DNA of 36,738 nt from positions 1-36,738 of the forward strand of contig LSCF01000008.1 of the NCBI GenBank assembly GCA_001577025.1, given 5' to 3'. Shown here piece after piece: positions 7,290 to 16,184 of this stretch (position 1 is its first letter; the number at the start of each line of letters is the position of its first letter). Made by a program: the position numbers and the translations under genes. Below the pieces are notes generated by a model that did no database searches, was not told the origin of the DNA, and was given only the letters and a program-made list of their open reading frames with translations. This stretch comes from Fidelibacterota bacterium TCS55 (lineage in GTDB: Bacteria > Fidelibacterota > Marinisomatia > Marinisomatales > TCS55).

Positions 7290-9053
7290 TTAATTTTTAT
7301 GTGTAGCTACCCAATCTTTGACTTGGTCTTCCAATACTCCCAATGGTACGGAACCGCTGCCGAGTACTGTATCATGGAAATCTCTTACATCAAATTGTTT
7401 CCCCAATTCTATTTCAGCATATTGTCTCAATTCTTTTATTTTCAGCTCACCTATTTTATAGGACAATGCTTGACCGGGCCATGCGATATATCGATCCGTT
7501 TCTGTTGTGCATTCATGGATAGGTAAAGCAGTATTGCTGGATAAATAATCAATTACCTGTTGCCTTGACCATCCCATTGCATGGAGCCCTGTATCTACGA
7601 CTAAACGACAGGCTCGCCACATTTCGTAGGTCAAGCGGCCAAAATTGCTGTATGGATCAGTATAAAAGCCTGCTTCGATCCCAAGATATTCACTATACAG
7701 ACCCCACCCTTCACCAAATGCGGATAAGTATAGATCTTTACGAAATTCAGGAAGGTCGGTCAATTCAGATGCGATCGAATTTTGAAGATGGTGTCCGGGC
7801 ACACCTTCATGCAGTGTCAAAGCTTCCAGGTTATATAAAGGACGTACATCCAACTTATAGGTATTTACCCAATAATATCCCGGTTCTTTGCTCCCTTCTG
7901 CTGGACCCACATATCGTCCCCCCGTGTACTTTGGTGCCAGATCATCTGGTACCGGGGCCACGCCATAGGGTAACCTCGGTAATTTATTGAATAAGGAAGG
8001 CAATTTTGCATCCATACGCTTTGCAATAAAGGAAGCTTCTTTTAATAACGCTTGTGGTGTTTTGGCATAAAACTGGGAATCTGTTCTGAGAAAATTAAGG
8101 AAATCAGAGAAGCTACCCTCAAAATCGACGGATGCTATTATATCATCCATTTCACTGCGTATCCTGGCTACTTCTTTTAAACCAATCTCATGAATCTCCT
8201 GAGCAGACAAATCCAATGTAGTAAAATGGTTAATCTTGAAATTATAATAGTCAATTCCCCCTGGTAATTCAGATGCACCTAAAGTTTTACGTGCATTGGG
8301 ATAATATTCATTTAGAAAAAATTCAAGGAAAGCAGCATATGCGGTTACAGCACCATTCATCACTGCATGCTTACCCCGTTCCTTTATTTCTGATTGTTGC
8401 GCGCCAGTAAACGAATTAGGTAATGAGTGGAATGGTTCATAAAAAGCACTTTGTTCAGGAGAATCCACCACATGGGTTTTCATGGTTACTTCATATCCAT
8501 TTAATACCACTTGAGGAATGGTAATGCCCAACTTAATTCCAATACGCATATTAGCAATTTGCTCATTGAAATATCTTGGAAAGTCTAACAGGCGACCAAT
8601 ATAGTTTTCATAATCCTCAATCGTATTAAAGGACATGGCCTTATGCAATCGGGCCAGTCCCGTATGAAAACCGGAATCAGCATTAAAAGGCATCAAATGA
8701 TCTTTATATTCGATTCCCTTAATACGGCTGTTAACAATCCGTCTAAATATTTTATGGTTTACCCTATCTTTTTTTGACAGAGTTTTTAATTTAATTATAT
8801 CTAAACGATCTAAAATAGACCGCCAGAAATTCAGATTATTTTCCATTTGATTTTCCGAGACAGATGGCATGCGATCATTGGACGTGTGGATTCCAGCATA
8901 TGTGGCACTGATTGGATTTGAATCCAATTGGTATTGTCGGGCATCGGAAAAAATTTGATATAATTCGGCGGTTGAATCCTGCTTCACACATGACAGGAAT
9001 AAGACCATGAGCCAAAAGTGGATATACCCTTTTATTGGGATGCTATGTTTCAA
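7290..9053 (-). CDS. DUF885 family metallopeptidase-like lipoprotein
   Basis: A 587-residue DUF885 protein. The signal peptide ends in a lipobox LFLSC (Cys22), so it is probably membrane-anchored outside the cytoplasm. The family zinc motif HEGVPGHH begins at His415, with a second acidic site in GEGWGLYSEY (Glu448), as in gluzincin-like carboxypeptidases. Functions of the family are little characterised; peptidase activity is inferred. The start is TTG at 9051-9053: AGGAGG lies 5 nt upstream, and the signal sequence follows directly. It sits between a small lipoprotein and an amino-acid-type symporter, consistent with peptide degradation followed by uptake. Confidence 0.88.
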   Translation of the reverse strand: MKHSIPIKGYIHFWLMVLFLSCVKQDSTAELYQIFSDARQYQLDSNPISATYAGIHTSNDRMPSVSENQMENNLNFWRSILDRLDIIKLKTLSKKDRVNHKIFRRIVNSRIKGIEYKDHLMPFNADSGFHTGLARLHKAMSFNTIEDYENYIGRLLDFPRYFNEQIANMRIGIKLGITIPQVVLNGYEVTMKTHVVDSPEQSAFYEPFHSLPNSFTGAQQSEIKERGKHAVMNGAVTAYAAFLEFFLNEYYPNARKTLGASELPGGIDYYNFKINHFTTLDLSAQEIHEIGLKEVARIRSEMDDIIASVDFEGSFSDFLNFLRTDSQFYAKTPQALLKEASFIAKRMDAKLPSLFNKLPRLPYGVAPVPDDLAPKYTGGRYVGPAEGSKEPGYYWVNTYKLDVRPLYNLEALTLHEGVPGHHLQNSIASELTDLPEFRKDLYLSAFGEGWGLYSEYLGIEAGFYTDPYSNFGRLTYEMWRACRLVVDTGLHAMGWSRQQVIDYLSSNTALPIHECTTETDRYIAWPGQALSYKIGELKIKELRQYAEIELGKQFDVRDFHDTVLGSGSVPLGVLEDQVKDWVATHKN

Positions 9054-9058
9054 TTTAC

Positions 9059-9064
9059 CCTCCT
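9059..9064 (-). promoter_or_regulatory. Ribosome binding site fixing a TTG start
   Basis: AGGAGG followed by a 5-nt spacer (GTAAA) and TTG at 9051-9053. The geometry is the same as at the M20 hydrolase gene, supporting TTG as the genuine start of the DUF885 gene. Confidence 0.7.
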
Positions 9065-9153
9065 CATAGGGGTCTAAGTGTAATGTAAGCCCGTACTTTT
9101 TACAATATATAAAATCTATCTGATATAGATTTAAATCCCTAAGGATGAAAAGG

Positions 9154-9570
9154 TTATTGACTCAGCTTAAATCCACCAGATGAGCTAACACCTGCAAAGG
9201 TGCTCCAATGCCACCCGCCACTAATTACTTCACTAAAATATGCAGTTAAGAATACATTATTATCTGCCCATCTGGGATTCAAATTGACATAGAATTGATC
9301 ATTTTTGATATAACCAGAGAGTTTGCCGCTACCCACCTGAGGACCTATTTCTTTTTGAGTAAAACCATCTTTCGCTTCGATGGTCCATGTCCCTGTTAAT
9401 GTGGAATCGGGTTCAATGGTGAATTCAATTGTCCCCTCGGCACAAACACGGAGACTCTTACCATAATAGGCGATGTATTGGTAGGGTTTATCTTCTGCCC
9501 TTTCTTCTTCGCAGGCGGTGAAAATCAATAATGAAAGTAAGAGTAATTGGAATTGTCTCTTAAAGTTCAT
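9154..9570 (-). CDS. Small hypothetical lipoprotein
   Basis: A 138-residue protein not recognised as a named family. A strong lipoprotein signal (LLLLSLLIFTAC, Cys20) is followed by an acidic linker and then alternating short beta strands with Gly turns (YIAYYGKSLRVCAEGTI, TGTWTIEAKDG, GSGKLSGYIKNDQFYVNLNP), suggesting a small beta barrel or lipocalin-like sandwich. Its ATG overlaps the stop of the upstream aminotransferase by 4 nt, so the two are translationally coupled. Function is unknown. Confidence 0.75.
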   Translation of the reverse strand: MNFKRQFQLLLLSLLIFTACEEERAEDKPYQYIAYYGKSLRVCAEGTIEFTIEPDSTLTGTWTIEAKDGFTQKEIGPQVGSGKLSGYIKNDQFYVNLNPRWADNNVFLTAYFSEVISGGWHWSTFAGVSSSGGFKLSQ

Positions 9571-10814
9571 TCTACTCCAACATCCCTTTTATATGCTTCA
9601 TATACTTCTCGAAAGAGTTGAATATCCGATTCAAAAGATTCGGGAAGCAGCGGCCCAAATGAAAATCGAAAGAATCGGTCATAAGGTGATTGATATCTGG
9701 GATCCTTCGAGTGAGGACGTCCCATATCACAATCAAATGCACAGAGAATAGCCGCACCATTTTTAAATAATCGTTTGTTTAATTCATCACTGTTCATCCC
9801 CTCCGGCAATTCGAGCCAATGGTAGAATCCACCATTCCCGGTATATACACCTAAGCCCATTTCCTTGAAAGCGTTGCCGTAACGCTCTCGTTGCCAATTG
9901 TAGTGTTCCTCCACCGCTTTGCGCGCTTTTTTCACACGATTTGGTTCTAGCAGGTCCACAGCGTAATGTTGAGAAGGATGGCTCACGCCCCCCATCCCAA
10001 AACTGGAATAATTGGCCATAATTTCAATATTGGCTTTGCTAGCGATAATCCATCCAATGCGAATTCCTGGAGATTGGAGCCCCTTTGTGCACGCACCGGC
10101 AAGAAATACATTGCTGTTGTCTAAATCCTGCACATACTCGATACCGCTCACCGATGGCGAGTGAAACATTTCATATGCTTCATCCAGTAAAATACCATTC
10201 CCCGGCTGTTCAGCCATTTTAATCAATGCGTTCAATTCCTCACCATACCGTGTTTGGCCGGAAGGGTTCTGCGGATTAGATATAATTGGCATCAAACCGG
10301 TACCGCCCTCAAGACCTGATCGGTCAAAATACTCTTGATTACTGGGGTGAAAATTATTTTCTTTGGTGAAAGGAACAGTTTCATATGCCGTATCCGTATT
10401 GGTCAAGATGTCCAAATATGCAGGCCATTCGATATTGCCGATTCTAACTTTTACATGTTTTTTGAGGAAGGCCATGACTGTATAAATTCCCGGTCGGCCT
10501 CCGGCAAATACCATAATATTTTCTGGCGTAATAGATGAGCCGTATTGGGAATTGTAATAATCACCAATCGCCTCCCGCAACTCAGGGTGCCCCCATGCTT
10601 TGGGATAAAATCGATCTTCCCAGGTGACTGTTACACTTGCAGGCAATTCGGGCCCGCCAAATTTCTCTAATGGTGTGGTCAGGGGAAATCCTTGAGACCA
10701 TGGATGGGTTCCTTCTTCCCCCATAAATCGGCCAAAAGAATCCTTGAAAGCATAGAGTGTTTCGTAAATGCCCATGGGCGGAATGTGATTTAAAAAAGAT
10801 TGATAGCTTGACAT
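9567..10814 (-). CDS. Class I/II PLP-dependent aminotransferase
   Basis: A 415-residue fold-type I PLP enzyme. Motifs visible are SNPQNPSGQ (residues 179-187, substrate and cofactor Asn), LLDEAYE (Asp211, pyridine-N contact), ACTKGLQSPGIRIGW (Lys244 for the Schiff base, Arg252 for phosphate) and the late RFSFGP motif with the carboxylate-binding Arg. It probably transaminates an amino acid in the cytoplasm; the donor cannot be read from sequence. It heads a small unit with the lipoprotein at 9154-9570 (ATGA overlap). Subfamily members are often simply annotated as pyridoxal phosphate-dependent aminotransferases. Confidence 0.9.
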   Translation of the reverse strand: MSSYQSFLNHIPPMGIYETLYAFKDSFGRFMGEEGTHPWSQGFPLTTPLEKFGGPELPASVTVTWEDRFYPKAWGHPELREAIGDYYNSQYGSSITPENIMVFAGGRPGIYTVMAFLKKHVKVRIGNIEWPAYLDILTNTDTAYETVPFTKENNFHPSNQEYFDRSGLEGGTGLMPIISNPQNPSGQTRYGEELNALIKMAEQPGNGILLDEAYEMFHSPSVSGIEYVQDLDNSNVFLAGACTKGLQSPGIRIGWIIASKANIEIMANYSSFGMGGVSHPSQHYAVDLLEPNRVKKARKAVEEHYNWQRERYGNAFKEMGLGVYTGNGGFYHWLELPEGMNSDELNKRLFKNGAAILCAFDCDMGRPHSKDPRYQSPYDRFFRFSFGPLLPESFESDIQLFREVYEAYKRDVGVE

Positions 10815-10832
10815 AGTTTCTTTCTAATTATT

Positions 10833-11156
10833 TTAATTGAACCACACGCCAAAACCTTGATTCCGCAATTGCTCTGCGACCATTTTTTCGATGGCTTCTG
10901 CATCCTTTCGGGTAGGAATAGGATTGTATTTTTCATAGAGATCGGGGCGGAGTTTAAGTCCAAACTTTTTTGCATATCGATTGGACTTATACCCTTCTTT
11001 ATGCTGCTCAAACCTGACATCAGGCTTTCGGGATGATTGCCCCACATAAACACAAGGGTTGTTCATAAAATATTTTGGGTTTTCTTTGCGAAATTTTTTG
11101 ATATCCGCCACCGTAGAATCTAATTCAATGACATATACGTAATATTTTTTCTTCAA
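10833..11156 (-). CDS. GIY-YIG-like nuclease domain protein
   Basis: A 107-residue protein that looks like a divergent GIY-YIG domain: YVYVIEL at residues 6-12 for the first strand, CVYVGQSS at 35-42 for the second, then PDVRFEQHKEG with the catalytic-type Arg48 and His52, and an Ala/Glu-rich helix DAEAIEKMVAEQL (Glu87 or Glu90) for the metal site. About 20 residues are inserted between the two strands compared with the minimal domain. The start is TTG at 11154-11156, 8 nt after the glutaredoxin stop; no clear Shine-Dalgarno is visible. Whether it cleaves DNA is unknown. The pairing with glutaredoxin is probably operonic. Confidence 0.7.
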   Translation of the reverse strand: MKKKYYVYVIELDSTVADIKKFRKENPKYFMNNPCVYVGQSSRKPDVRFEQHKEGYKSNRYAKKFGLKLRPDLYEKYNPIPTRKDAEAIEKMVAEQLRNQGFGVWFN

Positions 11157-11164
11157 AGAAGATA

Positions 11165-11389
11165 TCAGCCGTATAATTTCATCAAATCATCATATCCGCC
11201 AATGGCTTCACCATCAATCACGATTTGAGGCACGGTCATGGCTTTCCCCACTTCTAATAACTTAGATCGATCCCAGCCTTTTTCTTCAATATTAATTTCT
11301 TCAAATTCCCAGCCTTTTTCTTCAAAAAACCGCTTGGCTGATTTGCAGTACGGACACCAGTTGGTGGTATATATTTTAATATCTTTCAT
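11165..11389 (-). CDS. grxC: Glutaredoxin (GrxC type)
   Basis: A 74-residue, full-length minimal glutaredoxin. The active site is Cys12-Pro-Tyr-Cys15 in TTNWCPYCKSAKRFF, followed by the cis-Pro loop TVPQIVID and the GSH-binding IGGYDDL turn. It is a dithiol cytoplasmic thiol-disulfide oxidoreductase. A purine-rich AGGGGG stands 6 nt before the ATG. It is followed at 8 nt by the GIY-YIG gene. GSH dependence is assumed from the family. Confidence 0.93.
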   Translation of the reverse strand: MKDIKIYTTNWCPYCKSAKRFFEEKGWEFEEINIEEKGWDRSKLLEVGKAMTVPQIVIDGEAIGGYDDLMKLYG

Positions 11390-11523
11390 ATTATCCCCCT
11401 GATAAATTTTTAATTCTATTTCTGATTCTGGTCATTTAATCCCAATCATAATTATGAAATTTAATTCAATATGTGGAATTTATTTTAGGCTTATCCTATT
11501 CATTCCTTTGCTGTATTTAAGTT

Positions 11524-11567
11524 ATAAATAAAAAAGCCCCATCCGGTTCCATTCAGATGAGGCTTTG
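11524..11567 (-). terminator. Intrinsic terminator after the 32-residue ORF
   Basis: On the minus strand AAAGCCTCATC (11557-11567) pairs with GATGGGGCTTT (11533-11543), with one U-G pair, around a 13-nt loop, and runs into TTTTTTATTTAT. It lies 20 nt after the stop of the small membrane protein and insulates glutaredoxin from it. Confidence 0.8.
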
Positions 11568-11587
11568 AAATTGAGTGGGGCTGGCAA

Positions 11588-11686
11588 TCAGCCTTCATAT
11601 TTTTCTGCAACGAGGATGAGTTTATGAATGGCAAATAATCCACCCAGAGATAAAACCCATCCAATCACAAAATAAAATGTTTCCAT
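11588..11686 (-). CDS. 32-residue single-span membrane protein
   Basis: A short ORF, ATG at 11684-11686, stop TGA at 11588-11590. The product starts METFYFVIGW and is one hydrophobic helix (about residues 4-28) followed by a charged tail EKYEG. AGGAATT lies about 6 nt before the ATG, and a good intrinsic terminator follows 20 nt after the stop. This makes a self-contained one-gene unit between the glutaredoxin and DUF4249 genes, which supports it being real. Gly-Trp and Gly-Gly in the helix are common in small membrane regulators. No family recognised; function unknown. Confidence 0.6.
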   Translation of the reverse strand: METFYFVIGWVLSLGGLFAIHKLILVAEKYEG

Positions 11687-11826
11687 TGATTTAATTCCTT
11701 TTGGTTGCTAAAAATTGTCGGCGAATTTAGGACATTCAGTTTTTCTACGAAATAATTCCTTTTACTCAAGCAGATTAGAACAAAAGCTAAATTAGTTAAA
11801 TGTATCGTATTCTTCCAAAAAAATAA

Positions 11827-12681
11827 TCATTCCTGTGCTTTTAAAACAATCGATACTGTATCGCTGTTGAATGCAGTAAACATACCCAGACCACCTTTAA
11901 TATTTGAATAAGGCTCATTAAGGTCTCTTGAATTTTGCCCACTGGATTGATAGAGCAAAACATAGTCGGATTGGACGTGAAACAGAACTATATCATGACG
12001 ACCAAAGTGAGTGATATTACTGGCAAGCATCGTATAGGTAGTATCAACAAACGGTTGTGAAATAAATCGACGCCATCTGGGAGGCAATTGTTTTTCTATA
12101 GACTGGGGATCTGTTTCTACATTATCCATTATTAGATAATGATAGGCATTATCTGGATTATCCCAATACAAGCGTACAATATTTGAATCAGCAAAAATCC
12201 ATCTCACATAGTCGATATTTCGTTTAAACTCTGGTACCCAAAGCGTATCTATTGAAGCTTTAAAATTGTCTGGAGCCGTTGGAACTAAAGTTTCTGCAGT
12301 TAACTGTTGTCCAGCATAATTTATTTCTAAATTAAAGGAATCTCCTTGAACTACAACTAAATCTGAATCTGGATAAGCATATGTAATATCAAAAACGGTA
12401 TCCGTTTCAGTTGTGTCATAGTGATATACGGGCTCTAGGGTCCAAGATTCTACACCCCTTTTCAATATTACTTCAGCTGAATCGATCGGTACAGCTTTTA
12501 TACTCTCATCATCCAAGGCTAAAGTAGACATTAAATTTATATCTTTGACCGGTTGACCTGCATAAATGTATGCACGCACAACGATTAAATCTTCATCCGG
12601 AACAGGTGCCAAATTGTCTTCGCAACTGAATGTGAGTATTGCGATTAACATTATAATAAAATAAAATGATTTTTCTCTCAT
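11827..12681 (-). CDS. DUF4249-type lipoprotein partner of the TonB receptor
   Basis: A 284-residue lipoprotein with signal IIMLIAILTFSC (Cys20). The body has the DUF4249 pattern: an LIVVRAYIYAGQPVKDINL strand, a repeated VILKRG/ETL-type beta sandwich, and YTYAYPDSDL followed by LEINYAGQQLTAETLVP. Such proteins stand next to TonB receptors with N-terminal regulatory domains in Bacteroidetes and relatives and may act like surface substrate-binding partners; that role is inference. Its ATG is 9 nt after the receptor stop, so it is the last gene of the Spy-like/receptor/DUF4249 operon. Confidence 0.78.
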   Translation of the reverse strand: MREKSFYFIIMLIAILTFSCEDNLAPVPDEDLIVVRAYIYAGQPVKDINLMSTLALDDESIKAVPIDSAEVILKRGVESWTLEPVYHYDTTETDTVFDITYAYPDSDLVVVQGDSFNLEINYAGQQLTAETLVPTAPDNFKASIDTLWVPEFKRNIDYVRWIFADSNIVRLYWDNPDNAYHYLIMDNVETDPQSIEKQLPPRWRRFISQPFVDTTYTMLASNITHFGRHDIVLFHVQSDYVLLYQSSGQNSRDLNEPYSNIKGGLGMFTAFNSDTVSIVLKAQE

Positions 12682-12690
12682 TTTAACCTC

Positions 12691-15129
12691 TTACTTCAAG
12701 GAAACTTTAAAGAAAAAAGTGATTGTCATGGGTAATAACAAATTATCCGATACGATTACAGGTATCACATCTAAATCGTATTCTCGATAATTAACATTTT
12801 TTCGATTATATAGGTTAAAAACGGATAAGCCCACATCCCAGTTAAAGTCAGGTGTTTGCAATTGCCTAAAAATGCTTACATCCATGCGATGATAAACTGG
12901 TAAACGGTACGAATTTTTGTCGCTCACATGAATATAATTGTATTCATCCCCATTTAATAGTGGTAGATAGTATCTACTTTCAGGGGTAGTGTAAGGCGTA
13001 CCGGTCGCATATATTAATGCTGTAGCAAAATTCCAGGGGCCCCATTTATAAGTCCCAACTATTTTTGCTTCATGAGTTTTATCATGGCTCGCTGGATAGG
13101 GTTCTGGTGCCAGTGCACCAAAATCATAATTTACATTGGCATAGGTGTAACTGATCCATCCATTAAAGGCTCCGGATTTCTTTTGAGCAAGAATTTCAAC
13201 CCCTTCTGCATAGCCATCTCCGAAAAAAAAGTAATTTCCATAATCGGCTAATTCTTGAAAGCGTCGGGTATATTCAATTAAACCATCTAAATGTTTTCGA
13301 TATCCTTCAATTTCAAATAAGTAGTTCCGTGTCTCATAGCTCATCCCAAGAACCTGATGTTCTGCAGATCCAGCAGGTATATTGTCATCGGAAACAAGCC
13401 AAAAATTTGAATTGCCCTGAAGAACATCTTCTAGAACAATATTATTTATAAATTGAAAATAATTACCCCATGCCCCTTTAATTGAAAAGTTCTCGGTTAC
13501 ATTCCAATTAAATGAAACTCTCGGAGAAACAAATACCGAGTCAGTGGCCAAATCCATAATATATAAACTATCCAGTCCTGTTTGTGAAGTAGCACGGATA
13601 CCCAATCCTATTGTAAGTGTAGGGATTACTTTCCATCGATCTTCAAAATAGAGACTTGTCAGCATTGTATTGGATTCAAGATCTAATATCTGTAATGTAT
13701 CAAATAGAGCAATATCATAGTGCGTCCCTAAATTGGTTAATTCCAAACCAAATTCTAAAATATGCTTTTCATTGGCATGAAGTACATTATCTATCCTAAA
13801 TGATTGATCTCTTGCACCATTTCCCTCATTTATTTTGAAGGTTCTACCTCCACCACCTAAAGAGTATAAATGGCGGCCATAATTACTTTTAAATCGAGAA
13901 GAACTGAATAAGGCCTGCGTAGAAAATCGATCCGTCCATCGATGGTTCCAGCGCAAACTCATCGCTAGATTTCCCCAATCTGTTTTATTGTCATCAATTC
14001 TAGTCACGGTTTGTTCATTCCCTCCACCAAATCCACCACCACCGCCAGGACGACGCCTAACCCCTTGTGTTTCACGGGATTCATTTAAAAAGTCTCTCCC
14101 ACCATACATACTGATACTGATCACATCTCGGTTCCCCGGAGTGAAAGTGACTTTATTGTGAAGGTCATAAAAGTAAAATTTGGGGAAAATTTGCTGCTGG
14201 AAGGCTTCATCCTGATTTGGATTATTGGGGTTGACCCTTCTCCGGTTATTGGTCGGGACATCATCATCGCCTGTGACAAACTCATACATTTTATCAAAAA
14301 ATGGGCTAGACATAAAATCTGAATAAGATCTGCGAAAGGAAAACAGCCAACTCCCTCCCATTATGATAGGTGTTTCATATAGCAATTGAGAGGACATGAG
14401 GTTTACACCAAGTCCGAATTGGCGGCGAGTGAGATCACCATTTTTTCCCGTCATATCAATCACACTAGAAAGGCGTCCGCCATACTTTGCCGGGAATCCT
14501 CCTTTATAGACCTGCACATCCTTAATGGCATCGGCATTAAATGCACTAAACATACCGAAAAAGTGATCTACATGATAAATATTCATCCCATCCAAGAGAA
14601 TCATATTTTGGTTAGATGAACCGCCACGGACATTGATGCCGGAAGAACCATCTCCCGTACTGCTAATCCCCGGGAGGAGCTGTAATGAACGAAAAATATC
14701 CACTTCACCCATGTTGGGCAGGAGAGCCAATTGGCGTGGGGATAAAGTGATTTTGCTGATTTCATCACCTGAACTTTTAATAATTTGATATTCATCTGCG
14801 ATCACATCCACAGCCTGAAAGTTTAATGCTTCCATCTTAAGACGAATATCCAATGACCGGCCTGGTTGAGAATTATCGTAGCCAATCTTGACAGAACGAT
14901 AACCAATATATGAAATGATTAATGAACAGGGTTCAGCCGGAATATCCACCAGAACAAAATGGCCATCTGAATTGGAAGTAATACCGCGCCCCATATCCTG
15001 AACCACTACATTGGCATAGGGTAAGGGCTCAAGGTTGTCCACATCTACGATGATACCAGAAATATCCTGGGTGGCTTTCTGCCCAAAAATTATAGATATA
15101 AATAAAAAACTGATGAAATATTTTTTCAT
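12691..15129 (-). CDS. TonB-dependent outer-membrane receptor with carboxypeptidase-regulatory domain
   Basis: An 812-residue receptor. A signal peptide (1-16) is followed by a CarboxypepD_reg domain (about 22-105: DISGIIVDVDNLEPLPYANV, SNSDGHFVLVDIPAE), a plug (about 125-235: LLPGISSTGDGSSGINVRGG, LLDGMNIYHVDHFFGMFSAFN, VQVYKGGFPAKYGGRLSSV) and a long beta barrel ending in MTITFFFKVSLK with a terminal aromatic pattern. A Gly-rich, Arg-flanked loop (RRRPGGGGGFGGG) is probably extracellular. TonB receptors import nutrients using the proton motive force; the substrate is unknown. It starts 1 nt inside the stop of the Spy-like gene (TAATG), so the two are coupled. Confidence 0.92.
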   Translation of the reverse strand: MKKYFISFLFISIIFGQKATQDISGIIVDVDNLEPLPYANVVVQDMGRGITSNSDGHFVLVDIPAEPCSLIISYIGYRSVKIGYDNSQPGRSLDIRLKMEALNFQAVDVIADEYQIIKSSGDEISKITLSPRQLALLPNMGEVDIFRSLQLLPGISSTGDGSSGINVRGGSSNQNMILLDGMNIYHVDHFFGMFSAFNADAIKDVQVYKGGFPAKYGGRLSSVIDMTGKNGDLTRRQFGLGVNLMSSQLLYETPIIMGGSWLFSFRRSYSDFMSSPFFDKMYEFVTGDDDVPTNNRRRVNPNNPNQDEAFQQQIFPKFYFYDLHNKVTFTPGNRDVISISMYGGRDFLNESRETQGVRRRPGGGGGFGGGNEQTVTRIDDNKTDWGNLAMSLRWNHRWTDRFSTQALFSSSRFKSNYGRHLYSLGGGGRTFKINEGNGARDQSFRIDNVLHANEKHILEFGLELTNLGTHYDIALFDTLQILDLESNTMLTSLYFEDRWKVIPTLTIGLGIRATSQTGLDSLYIMDLATDSVFVSPRVSFNWNVTENFSIKGAWGNYFQFINNIVLEDVLQGNSNFWLVSDDNIPAGSAEHQVLGMSYETRNYLFEIEGYRKHLDGLIEYTRRFQELADYGNYFFFGDGYAEGVEILAQKKSGAFNGWISYTYANVNYDFGALAPEPYPASHDKTHEAKIVGTYKWGPWNFATALIYATGTPYTTPESRYYLPLLNGDEYNYIHVSDKNSYRLPVYHRMDVSIFRQLQTPDFNWDVGLSVFNLYNRKNVNYREYDLDVIPVIVSDNLLLPMTITFFFKVSLK

Positions 15130-15533
15130 TAACCGCGACGCCCCCTGCCACCTCTACGATTACCACCGTCTCGACTTCCCCTTTGTCTCATTTGTGAATT
15201 TCGCTGGGATTTTAATTTTTTCTCAAATTTTTTTAATTGTTTTTTCGATAATACACCCTTTACAGCCGCATCCCGTTTTTCCATAATTTCCATGGCTATT
15301 TCGCGCATGGCCATCCGGTTGTTACCACCGCTGTTTCGGATATCCATAAATTCACTGCGGAAATTATCTTGAATGATTTGCATCTGTTTGGCCTGTTCTT
15401 TAGAAAGGTCCAATTCCTTTTCCCAATTGATGGGAGGTGGCTGCATGGCTCCACCGCGCTGCATGTTTTGTGAAAAACCTATGGATAGGCAAAGCATAAA
15501 TAATAATGATTTTATTGCGAGTGAACGTGTCAT
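15129..15533 (-). CDS. Spy/CpxP-like periplasmic helical protein
   Basis: A 134-residue exported protein, signal peptide 1-21. The central part is helical with two LTxxQ-like motifs (LSKEQ near residue 44 and LSKKQ near 96), as in Spy/CpxP chaperones or metal-sensing relatives. The C-terminus is an Arg/Gly tail (GGNRRGGRGRRG) unlike E. coli Spy. It is the first gene of the receptor operon, overlapping the receptor start by one base. It may chaperone or regulate the envelope components encoded next to it; this is inference. Confidence 0.65.
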   Translation of the reverse strand: MTRSLAIKSLLFMLCLSIGFSQNMQRGGAMQPPPINWEKELDLSKEQAKQMQIIQDNFRSEFMDIRNSGGNNRMAMREIAMEIMEKRDAAVKGVLSKKQLKKFEKKLKSQRNSQMRQRGSRDGGNRRGGRGRRG

Positions 15534-15589
15534 AATCCTTCCTTGGTTTTAAATAATTTAGGCGATTAGACAGACCTAGTCCAAAATAG

Positions 15590-15621
15590 TTAAAAAAAAG
15601 GGCGAAATATTCGACCCTTTT
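15590..15621 (-). terminator. Intrinsic terminator after msrB
   Basis: On the minus strand AAAAGGG pairs with CCCTTTT, with an inner CGAA/TTCG continuation, and is followed by a run of eight Ts (15592-15599 on the plus strand are A). It lies about 25 nt after the msrB stop. Confidence 0.85.
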
Positions 15622-15643
15622 ATGGACACGGAATTATAATGAT

Positions 15644-16129
15644 TTATTTTGCCGGCACAAAATTCAATGCCAAGGAATTGACACAGTATCGCAATCCCGT
15701 TGGTTTGGGACCATCTTCAAATACGTGACCCAAATGAGAATCACAAGTGGCACAGGTAATTTCAGTTCGGATCATACCAAAACTTAAATCTCGTTTGGTA
15801 TTCACTTTGGTTTCATCAAATGCGTCAAAAAATGCAGGCCACCCTGAACCGGAATCGTATTTGGTTTCAGAACTGAATAATTCAGACTCGCACCCGGCAC
15901 AGGTATAGGTCCCTTTTTCTTTATGCTTATAATATTTCCCTGTAAAGGCGGCTTCCGTACCTTTTTCTCTCAGGATTTGGTATTCTTCAGGCGTGAGGCA
16001 GGTTTGCCATTCTGCATCGGTTTTAACGACTTTTTCCATAAGCTGTCCTTTGGGTACCTTGTTTTGGGTTTGGCCGAAGAGAATAGTCCCTGCCAATAAG
16101 AGTGAAGCGATGTTTAGTGATTTTTTCAT
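15644..16129 (-). CDS. msrB: Exported peptide-methionine (R)-S-oxide reductase MsrB
   Basis: A 161-residue MsrB with an N-terminal signal peptide (about 1-20), so periplasmic. The zinc-binding pairs are Cys77-x-x-Cys80 (TYTCAGC) and Cys126-x-x-Cys129 (ITCATC). The catalytic Cys149 is in GLRYCVNS, and [11 protein letters not shown] and [10 protein letters not shown] are the substrate-pocket motifs. It repairs methionine-R-sulfoxide in proteins. Repair in the envelope fits an oxidative environment. It has its own terminator, and the Arg-rich mini-ORF precedes it. Confidence 0.95.
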   Translation of the reverse strand: MKKSLNIASLLLAGTILFGQTQNKVPKGQLMEKVVKTDAEWQTCLTPEEYQILREKGTEAAFTGKYYKHKEKGTYTCAGCESELFSSETKYDSGSGWPAFFDAFDETKVNTKRDLSFGMIRTEITCATCDSHLGHVFEDGPKPTGLRYCVNSLALNFVPAK

Positions 16130-16184
16130 AACAGATTTTCCGTTTTTGCTCCGTTATACGAATTTACAAAAAACACATCCATCT

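Noticed and set aside
7565-7990. 141-residue plus-strand ORF
   Set aside because: Lies wholly inside the DUF885 gene on the other strand and shows no recognisable family.
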